Assembly: GCF_025642785.1 (NCBI RefSeq)
Contig: NZ_JANZKU010000002.1
Coordinates: 62,001 to 126,000 of the forward strand
Direction of reading: 5' to 3'
Length of the DNA: 64,000 nucleotides
DNA from: Pseudomonas sp. RIT-PI-AD
GTDB taxonomy: Bacteria > Pseudomonadota > Gammaproteobacteria > Pseudomonadales > Pseudomonadaceae
Made by a program: the position numbers and the translations under genes. Below the pieces are notes generated by a model. That model saw only the letters and a list, made by a program, of their open reading frames with translations. It was not told the origin of the DNA and made no database searches. Below, piece after piece: positions 26,524 through 35,600 of this stretch (positions are counted from its first letter, which is position 1; every line of letters begins with the position of its first letter).

Positions 26524-26639
26524 GATGACTCTCCAGTGGATGTACCTGCAGTGGAGAACGAAGGGTCGACAAGAGTGCCGATGTACCGACGAGTGGGAGG
26601 TGTGCTCACGCTGGGGCTCGCCGGTTATGGCCAAGCGTT

Positions 26640-27021
26640 GAAAACCCTCGTCGTCGTTCTTGCTCGCCGCTGCGCCGGTGGACCCGGCCGGGCTGTCGGT
26701 ATCACAAGCTGAAGCCTTAGTGCCTCTGTTCCTGCTCGATCAAGGACACATTCGCGAACAGATCGAACGGGCAGAAATCGAAAGTATCGGAACACCAAAG
26801 ATGAAGAGCCGATATCGAGGGCTACTTCAGTTTCCATGTCACCTATGACTCACCGGCAACTTCCTGGTGTACAGGAACAATGGCGGCATTATCGAAATGG
26901 ACAGTTGCATGCCCTATCGATTTGCCGATCTCCAATCGCTGCAGAATCGAATAAGAGCTTCGACTGGAAAGTCGGTATCGCGCGCGAGTGAACTCACTGA
27001 GCGTATAGGCTGCGCCCATTG
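26640..27021 (+). pseudogene. Decayed frame of unknown identity
   Basis: The plus strand shows protein-like stretches in different frames. Near 26811-26850 it reads DIEGYFSFHVTYD, then after a frame change NFLVYRNNGGIIEMDSCMPY, RFADLQSLQNRIRAST and SRASELTERIGCAH to TGA 27019-27021. There is no single open frame and no ribosome site. It lies next to the amidase/partner pair, so it could be remains of another toxin or immunity gene. Identity unknown. Confidence 0.4.
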
Positions 27022-27102
27022 AACCCGTCCCTCGCCCAACGCTTGAAGCTTGCCAGAGCATAGAAGGCGGGCTACCAACACCCTTCTATATGTGCGCCAA
27101 CA

Positions 27103-27142
27103 CCCGACAAGCTCCCTCTCCATTGAGATGGAGCTTGTCGGG
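27103..27142. terminator. Long hairpin after the amidase/partner pair
   Basis: CCCGACAAGCTCC (27103-27115) pairs perfectly with GGAGCTTGTCGGG (27130-27142), and the loop can add four more pairs (TCTC with GAGA). There is no U tract on either strand, so termination is only suggested by its position 34 bases beyond the partner gene's stop. Confidence 0.45.
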
Positions 27143-27175
27143 CCGAAATAACCACGAATCAGCTCGTGACAGAGT

Positions 27176-27568
27176 TCAAGGAGTCGGCTTGCTTTCGAAA
27201 AGTTCTGCGCATCGATCGCAGGCATAGAGCCAGACTTCTCCGCCACAACTGATCTGGCCGGTGGCACCGGCGCGGATTTGCCAGTCGCAGGAGCGGCCTT
27301 CGTAGGTCACCACACCTTCGATGTAACAGGGCGCGAAGTTGTAATGGTCGTGCAGCGTCTTGCTGTCCACGAGCTGGGCCCGGGTGAAGAAGTCCTGCAC
27401 TTGCTCATTATCCAGATCGACGTCGGTGGCCCGGCATCGCTGGACATTCTCAGAGTTGAAATCCTCGACGTAGAAATCCTTGGCCTTTCCAATATCCAGC
27501 CCTTGGGCCGTGCAGGCCGACGGCGCGAGGCCGAGCGCCAAGGCTATGGTGAGTGGCTTCATTTCCAT
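27176..27568 (-). CDS. Exported Cys-rich partner of the amidase (candidate immunity protein)
   Basis: 130 residues with a signal sequence (MEMKPLTIALALGLAPSAC; a weak lipobox PSAC or cleavage after TAQG). The mature part has six cysteines, including FAPCYIEGVVTYEGRSCDW and SCGGEVWLYACDRCAELF. The start at 27568 (or ATG 27562) overlaps the amidase stop, so the two are translated together. A periplasmic product coupled to a peptidoglycan amidase fits an immunity protein. No family recognised. Confidence 0.65.
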   Translation of the reverse strand: MEMKPLTIALALGLAPSACTAQGLDIGKAKDFYVEDFNSENVQRCRATDVDLDNEQVQDFFTRAQLVDSKTLHDHYNFAPCYIEGVVTYEGRSCDWQIRAGATGQISCGGEVWLYACDRCAELFESKPTP

Positions 27569-28161
27569 GTGGCGGTGCTCGCTTCTCCGGGACTCTTGTA
27601 GGACACGTCGGGATGCCGGTAGACATCGCTCGTAGTCAGGCTGAAATGTCGATACAGCTCGCTCACCAACCATTGCAGTGAGTTGTTCTGCTGCGCCGTG
27701 ACGGCCTCGAAGCGAGTCGCATCCAGGCTCTTGCCCACCAGCTCAATGCCCACCGAGTCGCTGTTGATCGGGTAACGCTCGGGGTAATCCTTCTGACGTT
27801 CATGAGCGTCGAGCGCCTTGATCTGCTGCCTCCAGCCCATCGCAAGCATGCTGGCCATGGCCACGCTGTCGCAGTTGCTCTTGTTGATTTCTAGGCATTT
27901 CGACCTGATCAATTTACCTACGTGGTAACAGCGTCGATGCACGCTGGCGGTCTGGTAGATCTGGCCGTTCTTGTCGATGAGAAAATGCGCGCCGTTGCCG
28001 CCACTCTTGTAGCCGTTGAAGGTGTTCTGGGCAGTCGAGGAATCGGTCTGATGAACAACGATGGCGTGCACGCCCGCCAGTTCGCCATGCTCGATTCCGG
28101 TGAAGCGCATTTGGATGACCTGGGCATCGATCAACATGCCGTCTTTATCCAGGCTGGACAT
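27559..28161 (-). CDS. N-acetylmuramoyl-L-alanine amidase (Amidase_2), candidate secreted effector
   Basis: 200 residues from ATG 28161 with strong AAGGAG 6 bases upstream. An amidase_2/AmpD fold: IVVHQTDSS holds the first zinc His, GAHFLIDKNGQIYQTASVHRRCYHVG the middle region, INSDSVGIELVGK the conserved Glu block, and VYRHPDVSYKSPG the last zinc His. It would cleave the MurNAc-L-Ala bond. There is no signal peptide, while the overlapping downstream gene is exported. This resembles type VI amidase effectors with periplasmic immunity partners. A housekeeping or phage-derived amidase is the alternative. Confidence 0.8.
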   Translation of the reverse strand: MSSLDKDGMLIDAQVIQMRFTGIEHGELAGVHAIVVHQTDSSTAQNTFNGYKSGGNGAHFLIDKNGQIYQTASVHRRCYHVGKLIRSKCLEINKSNCDSVAMASMLAMGWRQQIKALDAHERQKDYPERYPINSDSVGIELVGKSLDATRFEAVTAQQNNSLQWLVSELYRHFSLTTSDVYRHPDVSYKSPGEASTATWK

Positions 28162-28267
28162 ACCTGTCTCCTTGAGCGAGTGCAAAGCCGTCCATGGCTA
28201 TAGCACATCGTTGGTCATCCTGCCCCAGCGTCGGCTTATGGCTTCATCCGTTCGGTGATGGTCGGCG

Positions 28268-30124
28268 TTACGGCTTCCACAGCGTGGTGCCACCGTTCAG
28301 CGTCCGGTCGAGGTAGGTCGCCGCGCTGATCAAGGCGAGGTGGGTCAGGGCCTGGGGGGTGTTGCCCAGGTGGTGGCCGTGCTTGTCGAATTCCTCGGCG
28401 TAGAGCCCCAGGGGGTTGGCGTAGCGCAGCAGTTGCTCGAACTCCAGGTGCGCCTGTTGGGTACGGCCGGCGCGAGCCAGGCATTCCACGTACCAGAAGG
28501 AGCAGGCGGCGAAGGCGCCCTCCTCGCCGGCTAGGTTGTCCGAGGGCGTGTCCGCGGTGCGGTAGCGATAGACCATGCCGTCGCGCAGCAGGTGCTGTTC
28601 GATGGCGTCGAGGGTGGACAACCAGCGGGGATCGGTGGCGCTGACGAAACGCACCAGCGGCATCAGCAGCATCGACCCATCCAAGGCATGGCTGCCCAGG
28701 CTCTGCACGAAATGCTCGCGCTGCGGATCCCAGAAGTGCTTCCAGATGTCCTCGTGCACCGCGGCCCTGGCGGCATCCCAGCGCCCGAACGGGGCCGGCA
28801 ACGAGCGTTTCGTCGCCAGGCGGATGGCGCGGTCGAAGGCGACCCAGCACATCAGCCGCGAGTGCAGGAAGTGCTGCTTCTCGCCGCGCATCTCCCAGAT
28901 TCCCACGTCCGGCTCGTTCCAGCTCTCGCAGAGGGCGTCGACGATCCGTACCACATGCTGCCAACCCTCATGGGAAATGGCCTCGCCGTATTTGTTGGAC
29001 AGATACACCGCGTCCAGCAGTTCGCCGTAGATGTCCAACTGGACCTGTTCGTAGGCCTGGTTGCCGATGCGGACAGGCTGCGCCCCGCCGTGCCCGCGGA
29101 GATGCGCCAGGTTTTCCTCGGGCAACTCCTGCCGCCCATCGATGCCGTAGAGGATGCGCAGTTTGCCGGACGTTTCGCAGCATTCGCTGACCTGCCGGCG
29201 GATCCAGCGCATGTAGGCGTTGGCTTCGTCGACGTACCCCAGGCGCATGAACGCGTAGACGGTGAAGGACGAGTCGCGGATCCAGCTGTAGCGATAGTCC
29301 CAGTTGCGGCTGCCGCCCGGCGTTTCCGGGAGGCCGAAGGTGGCGGCGGCGAGGATCGCGCCGCTGCGCGACGTCAGCAGCTTCAGCGCCAGGGCCGAGC
29401 GATTGACCATTTCCCGCCAGCGGCCGCGGTAATTCGAGCGACCGATCCAATCCCGCCAGAAGGCCTGGGTTTCCTCCAGACATTGCACGGAGCCGTCGAC
29501 CCTGACCCGCGCATCTTCGTCGGCGCCCAGCACGAAATCCGCGTGTTCGCCGTGGCCCAGGCGAAAGTGGGCGATCGCCGAGTCTTCCTCTACCGCCAGC
29601 GGCACGCTGGAAGCCAGGCGCAAGGCTGGCTGGTCGGCGGCGTCGAAGCGAACCGACCGGGAATCTCCCGCCATCGCCGCGCGGGTATGGCTGCGCCCGT
29701 AATCGTGGCGGACCCGGCAACGCAGGCGTATCTCCGCCGTGCCCTGGACCACCTCTACGCGCCGGACCAGGCGCGGCAGGCCCGGCGCGTCGCAGATCGG
29801 CATCAGGTCGGTGATCACCACCACCGCCTCCTCCGCCAGCCAACGGGTCTGTAACACATTGGTGTCCGGCACGTAGATTTGCTGGCGGCGCGCCTCGGTC
29901 AGTACCGGCGCCAGTTCGAAAACCCCGGCGTCGGGGGTATCCAGCAGGGCGGCGAAAATCGACGGGCTGTCGAATTCCGGCCAGCACATGAAATCCACGC
30001 TGCCGTCGTCGGCGACCAGCGCCGCGCTGCGGAGGTCACCGATGATCCCATGGGCTTCGATCGGTCGTTGCTGCGCCGGCTCCGGGTCGGACGCGCCGGA
30101 GGATTGCCCATTGTCCTCAACCAT
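28268..30124 (-). CDS. Glycoside hydrolase family 15 protein (glucoamylase/trehalase-like)
   Basis: 618 residues from ATG 30124. The N-terminal beta-sandwich begins IEAHGIIGDLRSAALVADDG. The (alpha/alpha)6 catalytic barrel has GSRNWDYRYSWIRDSSFT (substrate-binding RNWDYRY.W.RD motif), EGAFAACSFWYVECLARAGR and the C-terminal NPLGLYAEEFD with the expected catalytic Glu. Family members hydrolyse alpha-linked glucans or trehalose. The start lies 8 bases inside the SDR gene's end, so the two are coupled. Given the GlgE/TreS genes 10 kb away, a role in alpha-glucan or trehalose turnover is plausible. Confidence 0.88.
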   Translation of the reverse strand: MVEDNGQSSGASDPEPAQQRPIEAHGIIGDLRSAALVADDGSVDFMCWPEFDSPSIFAALLDTPDAGVFELAPVLTEARRQQIYVPDTNVLQTRWLAEEAVVVITDLMPICDAPGLPRLVRRVEVVQGTAEIRLRCRVRHDYGRSHTRAAMAGDSRSVRFDAADQPALRLASSVPLAVEEDSAIAHFRLGHGEHADFVLGADEDARVRVDGSVQCLEETQAFWRDWIGRSNYRGRWREMVNRSALALKLLTSRSGAILAAATFGLPETPGGSRNWDYRYSWIRDSSFTVYAFMRLGYVDEANAYMRWIRRQVSECCETSGKLRILYGIDGRQELPEENLAHLRGHGGAQPVRIGNQAYEQVQLDIYGELLDAVYLSNKYGEAISHEGWQHVVRIVDALCESWNEPDVGIWEMRGEKQHFLHSRLMCWVAFDRAIRLATKRSLPAPFGRWDAARAAVHEDIWKHFWDPQREHFVQSLGSHALDGSMLLMPLVRFVSATDPRWLSTLDAIEQHLLRDGMVYRYRTADTPSDNLAGEEGAFAACSFWYVECLARAGRTQQAHLEFEQLLRYANPLGLYAEEFDKHGHHLGNTPQALTHLALISAATYLDRTLNGGTTLWKP

Positions 30125-30917
30125 TGTTACGGAACTCCGGGTAGAGGCACATGCCACCGTCGACGAACAGGGTGGCGCCGACCACGTAGTCGGAAGCGTC
30201 CGATGCCAGCCAGACCACCGCGTTGGCGACGTCCTGCACGTCGCCTATGCGCCCGTAGGGGATCAGCTCGAGGAGCCGGTCGCCCTTATCGCCCTGGGTC
30301 TGCTCCGCGTTGATCGCGGTTCGGATGGCGCCGGGCGCCACGCCGTTGACCCGGATGCGCTCGCCTGCCACTTCCTGCGCCAGGGTCTGCATGAGCAGGT
30401 CGACGCCGCCCTTGGAGGCGGCGTAGTTGACGTGCCCGGCCCAGGGGATCCGCTGGTGCACCGAGCTCATATGGATGATCTTGCCGGCGGCGCGCGACAC
30501 CTCGGGCCGTACGCCCTGGCGCTTGAATACACGGATCGCCTCGCGGGCGCAGAGGAACTGCCCGGTCAGGTTCACCTGGATCACCGCGTTCCAATCCTCC
30601 AGGCTCATGTCGGCGACGGGTGCATCCTTTTGCATGCCCGAGTTGGCCACGAGGATGTCCAGGCGGCCGAAGGCATCGAGGGTCTGCTGGAACAGATGCT
30701 GGACCGCCCGCTCGTCCGAGACGTCGCCGCCGATGGCGATGGCCTTGCCGCCCGCGGCGACGATATCATCCGCCAGACGCTGCGCCGGCTCCGCCTGGGA
30801 GTGGTAGTTGATCGCCACCGCTGCGCCATTGTCGGCCAGCGCGCGGGCGCATTCGTAACCGATACCCGAGCTGGCGCCCGTCACCAGGGCCACCTGGCCG
30901 TCCACTCTGATCTGCAT
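30117..30917 (-). CDS. Short-chain dehydrogenase, glucose 1-dehydrogenase-like
   Basis: 266 residues from ATG 30917, preceded by GGAGG. Classical SDR: cofactor motif TGASSGIGYECARAL (about residues 13-27), NNAG-equivalent VANSGMQ, catalytic Ser in IHMSSVHQRIPW, YAASKGG (Tyr/Lys), and the tail GATLFVDGGMCLYPEF seen in Bacillus-type glucose 1-dehydrogenases. A position-42 region with NYHS suggests NADP or dual use. It is coupled to the downstream GH15 gene, suggesting oxidation of released glucose, which is an inference. Confidence 0.87.
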   Translation of the reverse strand: MQIRVDGQVALVTGASSGIGYECARALADNGAAVAINYHSQAEPAQRLADDIVAAGGKAIAIGGDVSDERAVQHLFQQTLDAFGRLDILVANSGMQKDAPVADMSLEDWNAVIQVNLTGQFLCAREAIRVFKRQGVRPEVSRAAGKIIHMSSVHQRIPWAGHVNYAASKGGVDLLMQTLAQEVAGERIRVNGVAPGAIRTAINAEQTQGDKGDRLLELIPYGRIGDVQDVANAVVWLASDASDYVVGATLFVDGGMCLYPEFRNNG

Positions 30918-31073
30918 TGTCGCCTCCGATAAATGTACGGGCTTGAACAAGCAGACTGGCCGCTTCCAGCGGGAGTTCAGCCGCTCCGTCCGGGGCGCGG
31001 CAATCCGCCCTCTAGGCAGCGCCGAACCCATACGGCCAGCATCGGTCATCTACTAGAGCCTTTCACTTGCTTC

Positions 31074-32228
31074 ATGGAGTACGAAGACGTGACCCGTGCC
31101 AACCCGAGCGGCAAACCGCCCGCCCATTTCAACCTGCTGGTCGGCACCTACACGGCCGGTGCGAGCGAAGGCATCCAGGTGTTCCATTTCGACGACGCCG
31201 CGGGGCGCATAGGCGAACTGCGGTTCACCGCGCCCTGCAGTAACCCCTCCTGGCTGACCCTCAGCGCCGACGGCCGCCAGCTCTACGCGGTCAGCGAGGA
31301 TGGCGGAGAATCCCCGGATATGCCTGGGGAGCGCCGCGGCCAGGTGAGCCACTTTCAGTTCGACGCGGCGAGCGGCCGGCTCGACCTGCACGGTAGCCAA
31401 GCCTCGAAGGGCGACCACCCGACCCACTCGAGCCTTTCCCCCGACCAGCGCTACCTGTTCGTCGCCAACTATTCTGCCGATGCCGAACCCGGCTCCCTGG
31501 TGGTGCTGCCGGTCGCCGCCGACGGCACCCTGGGCGCGGCCCGGCATGTGCACCGGCACCCGGTAGGCAGCCACGGCGATGCCGAACGCCAGGCCCATGG
31601 CCACGTCCATTGCGCACGGATCAGCCCCGACGGTTGGCACCTGTACGTCGCCGACCTCGGCGCGGACCGGGTCTTCGTGCACCGCTACGACGTGCACCAC
31701 CCCGCCAATCCGTTGCAGACCGCCGGGCCCGCGTCGTTCCAGGCGCCGACCGGCAGTGGCCCGCGCCATCTGGTCTTCAGTGCGGACGGCCGCTTCGCCT
31801 ACTTGACCCTGGAACTGAGCGGCGAAGTCATGGCCCTGGCGGTGGAGCGCGGCGAACTGCGCGCGATACAGACCGAACGCCTGGCACCGCCGGGCTTCGG
31901 CGGCGCGGTGGCCGCCGGCTCCCTGCACCTGTCGGCGGACGGCCGCTTCCTTCACGTGCTCGACCGTGGAGACCATAACCATCTGGTGGTTTACCGGGTC
32001 GATCCCGCCAAGGGCACCCTCGAATGCCTGCAACGACGCAGTTGCGAAGGACGCGAACCGCGCGAGATGGCCCTATCGCCATCCGGTCGCTTCCTGCTGC
32101 TCGCCAATCAGGGCAGCGATCGAATCCATGTGCTCGCCCGCGACCCCGAGAGCGGGCGGCTCGGCGAAACCCTGCAAACGGTGAGCGTCGGCGCCCCGTC
32201 CGACTTCGTATTCGTGGCCCTTCCATGA
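31074..32228 (+). CDS. Seven-bladed beta-propeller lactonase (YbhE/6-phosphogluconolactonase type)
   Basis: About 384 residues. Repeats such as NPSWLTLSADGRQLYAVSED, THSSLSPDQRYLFVANYSAD, HCARISPDGWHLYVADLGAD, GPRHLVFSADGRFAYLTLEL and REMALSPSGRFLLLANQGSD are typical Lactonase-family blades with the conserved Arg/His/Glu pocket. It should open a sugar lactone, fitting the adjacent glucose dehydrogenase-like SDR. ATG 31074 is used, but GTG 31089 has a better ribosome site (GGAG, 9 bases). Divergent from the SDR-GH15 pair, and coupled by ATGA to the next gene. Confidence 0.88.
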   Translation: MEYEDVTRANPSGKPPAHFNLLVGTYTAGASEGIQVFHFDDAAGRIGELRFTAPCSNPSWLTLSADGRQLYAVSEDGGESPDMPGERRGQVSHFQFDAASGRLDLHGSQASKGDHPTHSSLSPDQRYLFVANYSADAEPGSLVVLPVAADGTLGAARHVHRHPVGSHGDAERQAHGHVHCARISPDGWHLYVADLGADRVFVHRYDVHHPANPLQTAGPASFQAPTGSGPRHLVFSADGRFAYLTLELSGEVMALAVERGELRAIQTERLAPPGFGGAVAAGSLHLSADGRFLHVLDRGDHNHLVVYRVDPAKGTLECLQRRSCEGREPREMALSPSGRFLLLANQGSDRIHVLARDPESGRLGETLQTVSVGAPSDFVFVALP

Positions 32229-32848
32229 AAAACCTCGAAACGCCTCTACTCAAATTCGCCCTCTATGGCGCCCAGAGCAGCATCGGCAGCGCGCTGCTGG
32301 TGCAACTGCTGAACCGCCAGCACGAAGGGGTCGCGATCCTCAGCGACCTCAATGCGCTGACCGCCCGCCCCGGCTTGCGCGCGAAGTCGGGCGACCTCTT
32401 CGACGCGTTGAGCGTGAGCGAAAGCGTGGCCGGCATGGATGCGGTGATCGCCGTGCTCAGCAGCCCGCGCCTACCCGCCGGCGACCAGCAGGATGACAGC
32501 CGCACGCCGCGCCGCCAGTTGGAGGCCATCGAAGCCCTGGCCCTGGGCATGCCCCGGGTGAAAGTCGACCAGTTGCTGCTGATCGGCGATTTCGCCTGGC
32601 TGGATGGCCCCGCCCAGCTGGGCGACCTCGCCGAGCGCGTCCAGGACGCCCTGCAGCGCAGCACGCTGCGCTGGACCCTGGTCAACGCGCCGGCAGTGCA
32701 GGACGGCCTGAGCATCGACGACTTGCGCAGCCCTGGCGAGACGCCAACCGAGCAGGTACGCCAGGAACTGCTGAGCTTCGCCGCCTGCGCGGTGGACGAA
32801 CTGGAAAACCCGCAGCACCTGGGCAAACGGATGAACGTGCGCCTTTGA
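32225..32848 (+). CDS. NAD(P)-binding Rossmann-fold protein, epimerase/NmrA-like
   Basis: 207 residues beginning LLKFALYGAQSSIGSALLVQLLNRQ, a dinucleotide-binding motif in a somewhat unusual form (GAQSSIG for GATG.IG). Later QLLLIGDFAWLDG and LRWTLVNAPAVQDG match atypical SDR proteins. It is coupled to the lactonase by an ATGA overlap. The typical catalytic YxxxK is not evident, so it may bind a nucleotide without classic SDR chemistry. Function unknown. Confidence 0.78.
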   Translation: MKNLETPLLKFALYGAQSSIGSALLVQLLNRQHEGVAILSDLNALTARPGLRAKSGDLFDALSVSESVAGMDAVIAVLSSPRLPAGDQQDDSRTPRRQLEAIEALALGMPRVKVDQLLLIGDFAWLDGPAQLGDLAERVQDALQRSTLRWTLVNAPAVQDGLSIDDLRSPGETPTEQVRQELLSFAACAVDELENPQHLGKRMNVRL

Positions 32849-33135
32849 GGTGACACGCCCTCAGGGCGACGCACCTTCCCGGTCGTCACCCTGGGCTCAG
32901 CCTCTCCGGCACGCCGAGAACGCCTTCAGTCGTGCCGAGCGGTACCGGGGCGCGTGATCGCTCGGCTCGACGCCCTACACGCGCGCTCCGTTGCCCTGCC
33001 CCGACCGTGCGGGTAGACGCGATCGGCATGCCCTTCGTCTACCGGGGTTCTGGTGGCGCCTATTCGCCATGAATCACGGCGTTCCCTCTGCATCCACCGC
33101 TACCGTCGCGGGGCAAGAGCCGTGCCGAGGCCAGC
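32849..33135. other. Convergent intergenic region
   Basis: 287 bases between convergent genes. A small perfect palindrome (CGCCCTCAGGGCG near 32857-32869) lies inside a larger GGTGAC/GTCACC pair, which may act as a transcription end. No gene seen. Confidence 0.35.
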
Positions 33136-33876
33136 CTATCCGCCCGCGGCCTGGGCCCATGCCAGGAAAAGGCCGAAGCCGTACAGGCCGAACAAATGCA
33201 GCGGATAGAACCCGTAGCCCCAGCGGCGCACGGGGGGAACGCGAAAGGTCGGGCGCCGCCGCAACAGCCAGAGGCCGAGGCAGGGCCCCGCCAAGGCGCT
33301 GGCGGCGACCAGTAGCATGAAGGGCTCGAGGACGGGCGGCTCGAGCCGCGCCATCTCCCGCAGGTTGGGTGCCAGGCTCAGGGCGCTCGCCAACAGCCAG
33401 GCGGCCGCTCGCCCGTGCAGGCCCATCCAGATCGCCGCAGGCAAGAGCGCGCCGCACAGGCCATACATCAAACGCTCCTCGCCGAGCACGCCGGCGACCA
33501 GCACGGCCGCGCCGGCGAAGGTCAGGGCGAGTCGCGTGCGGTATTTCAGGCCCCAGGCGATGACCAGCCCGAGCGCCAGGGTCGGCATGACGTTATAGGG
33601 GTGACCCAAGCCGGTGTAGCGCTGGTAGGGCCACTCGGAAAGCGCCGCGAACACCAGCATCCAGCCGAGATAGCGCGCATGGCGGGCATTGGGAAAAGCG
33701 CCGCCATCGTCCCGCTCGACGTTCGCGGCGATGGCCGTGCAGAACAGTGGGAAGGCCAGCCGCCCCGGTACGAACAGCCCGTTCAGGTCGGGCCAGAGAT
33801 AGCGCAGGTGGTCGAGGAACATGGTCGCCATGGCCAGCCACTTGACTAGGTCCAGGGCACCGTCGCGCGGCTTCAA
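33136..33876 (-). CDS. TraX-family membrane protein
   Basis: About 246 residues and about eight membrane helices. Family hallmarks are the early DLVKWLAMATMFLDHLRYLW (DxxK...xDH), LFCTAIAANVERD, NVMPTLALGLVIAWG and the C-terminal YGFYPLHLFGLYGFGLFL. TraX of the F plasmid acetylates pilin; chromosomal homologues are uncharacterised acyltransferase-like proteins. The start is uncertain: TTG 33876 just before the conserved region is used, and the frame is open to GTG 34005. Confidence 0.8.
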   Translation of the reverse strand: MKPRDGALDLVKWLAMATMFLDHLRYLWPDLNGLFVPGRLAFPLFCTAIAANVERDDGGAFPNARHARYLGWMLVFAALSEWPYQRYTGLGHPYNVMPTLALGLVIAWGLKYRTRLALTFAGAAVLVAGVLGEERLMYGLCGALLPAAIWMGLHGRAAAWLLASALSLAPNLREMARLEPPVLEPFMLLVAASALAGPCLGLWLLRRRPTFRVPPVRRWGYGFYPLHLFGLYGFGLFLAWAQAAGG

Positions 33877-34008
33877 GCGGCGCCACGCCCGGCGGCGGGC
33901 GGCGCAGGCGGAACATTCGCTGCCTGCGCGCCCTCGAACGCGCTGAACCGGGGTTTCGTCCCGTCGGTCACAACGCAGAGGTCTACATCCACGAGAGGAG
34001 TACACGAC

Positions 34009-34224
34009 ATGATCGATTCACTGTATGGGGGCGTCGCCGGCCTGATCATCCTGCTGCTGGATATCTGGGCGATCGCCAGTGTGGTGCGCAGTTCGAGCAG
34101 CACCGGCGCGAAGACCCTCTGGGCACTGTTGATCTTGATCTTCCCGGTGGTCGGCCTGGTGATCTGGGGCTTCGCCGGTCCCCGCGGCGTCACGCCCGCG
34201 AGCTCGCCCGAACACAGTAAATGA
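34009..34224 (+). CDS. Small PLDc_N-type membrane protein
   Basis: 71 residues, two hydrophobic helices: LYGGVAGLIILLLDIWAIASVV and TLWALLILIFPVVGLVIWGF, with the KTLWALLILIFPVVG block typical of the phospholipase D N-terminal (PLDc_N) motif found in tiny membrane proteins. A GAGAGGAG lies upstream (about 33992-33999). No catalytic domain follows. Function unknown. Confidence 0.85.
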   Translation: MIDSLYGGVAGLIILLLDIWAIASVVRSSSSTGAKTLWALLILIFPVVGLVIWGFAGPRGVTPASSPEHSK

Positions 34225-34255
34225 AAAAGGGCCGGCCTGTCCCAGCGCCGGCCCT
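34223..34255 (-). terminator. Rho-independent terminator of the alcohol dehydrogenase gene
   Basis: On the minus strand AGGGCCGGC pairs with GCCGGCCCT (34255-34247 with 34236-34228), followed by TTTTTCAT. It is 12 bases beyond the dehydrogenase stop. Confidence 0.8.
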
Positions 34256-34266
34256 GGCGTTTCCGC

Positions 34267-35502
34267 CTACAGCGCGGGAGCGGACAGATCGAAGCTGGAG
34301 TCACGCAGCGGCTCTTCTACCGTGGGAATGGCGGAGCCGGTGGTGAGGATCACCTTGCGGCAATCCTCCTGTTTCTTGTTGAACAGCTCGTAGCCTTTGG
34401 CCGCCTGCTCCAGCGGCATACGGTGGGTGATGATCGCCTCGGGGCTCAGGCGCCCCGCCTCGATGTGTTCGAGCAGTTCGGGCAGGTACTTGTGGGTATG
34501 GGTCTGGCCCATCTTGATGGTCAGCCCCTTGTCGAAGGCATCGCCGAACATGAAGGCATGGATGAACCCGGCGTACACCCCCGGCACGCTGACCGCGCCG
34601 CCACGGCGCACGGCGGCGATGCACTGGCGCAGTGCCTTGCCGCTGCTGCCTTCCAGCTTCAAGGTGGTCAGCACGGTTTCGGTGGTGCTGCCCTTGGCTT
34701 CGAAGCCCACCGCGTCCACCACGCCGTCGACGCCACGATGACCGGCGGTCTGCTCGGTGATGAGCTGCGCCGGATCGTCTTCCTCGTCGAAATTGATCGG
34801 GATGACGCCATAGGCCTGCCGCGCGTATTCCAGACGATAGGCATGGTGGTCGACCATGAAGATCTGCTCCGCGCCGAGCATCCGCGCGCAGGCGGCGGAA
34901 AGCAGGCCCACCGGGCCGGCGCCGAAGATCGCCAGGCTGGAACCGGGGCCGATGCCCGCGTTGATCACCGCCTGCCAGGCGGTGGGCAGGATGTCCGAGA
35001 GGAACAGGACCTTCTCGTCGGCCAGGGTGCTGGGCACCTTGAAGGGGCCGGCGTTGGCCTTGGGCACGCGGACGAACTCCGCCTGTCCGCCAGGCACGCC
35101 GCCATACAGGTGGCTGTAGCCGAACATCGCGGCACCCGAGGGGATGGCCTTCTTGTTGAGGATCGCGCCACGCCCCGGGTTGGTGGTTTCGCAGGCGGCG
35201 TACAGCGACTGGTCGCAGAAGAAGCAACTGCCACAGGCGATCACGAAGGGGATCACCACCCGGTCGCCGCGCTGCACGGCACTGACCCCGGAACCCACCT
35301 CCTCGACGATACCCATGAACTCGTGGCCGAAGATGTCGCCATGCTCGACGGCAGGAATCTTGCCGCGATACATGTGCAGGTCCGATCCACAAATGGCGGT
35401 GGCGGTCACCCTGAGAATGATGTCGTCGGGTGCCTGTAGCACCGGATCGGGAACGGTGTCGACACGCACGTCGTGGACACCGTGGTACGTCAATGCACGC
35501 AT
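34267..35502 (-). CDS. Zinc-dependent alcohol dehydrogenase, glutathione-independent formaldehyde dehydrogenase type
   Basis: A 411-residue MDR-family enzyme. Catalytic zinc region [16 protein letters not shown] and [12 protein letters not shown]; structural zinc Cys cluster [20 protein letters not shown]; Rossmann motif [20 protein letters not shown]. The extended length and the [14 protein letters not shown] / [15 protein letters not shown] blocks resemble FdhA-type enzymes that keep NAD tightly bound. The exact aldehyde or alcohol is unknown. In P. aeruginosa a similar gene lies in the same stress-gene region. Confidence 0.88.
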   Translation of the reverse strand: MRALTYHGVHDVRVDTVPDPVLQAPDDIILRVTATAICGSDLHMYRGKIPAVEHGDIFGHEFMGIVEEVGSGVSAVQRGDRVVIPFVIACGSCFFCDQSLYAACETTNPGRGAILNKKAIPSGAAMFGYSHLYGGVPGGQAEFVRVPKANAGPFKVPSTLADEKVLFLSDILPTAWQAVINAGIGPGSSLAIFGAGPVGLLSAACARMLGAEQIFMVDHHAYRLEYARQAYGVIPINFDEEDDPAQLITEQTAGHRGVDGVVDAVGFEAKGSTTETVLTTLKLEGSSGKALRQCIAAVRRGGAVSVPGVYAGFIHAFMFGDAFDKGLTIKMGQTHTHKYLPELLEHIEAGRLSPEAIITHRMPLEQAAKGYELFNKKQEDCRKVILTTGSAIPTVEEPLRDSSFDLSAPAL

Positions 35503-35600
35503 GAAATTCTCCTGTGATTCGTTGGGTCGGACTGGCGCTCTCTAAACAAGAAGGGCGCAACCCCTATTGGTTCAGCGCCAGCGGACGGGTGGCATGGGAT

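Noticed and set aside
26660-26848. 62-codon plus-strand ORF
   Set aside because: Part of a decayed region with changing frame; no ribosome site or domain.
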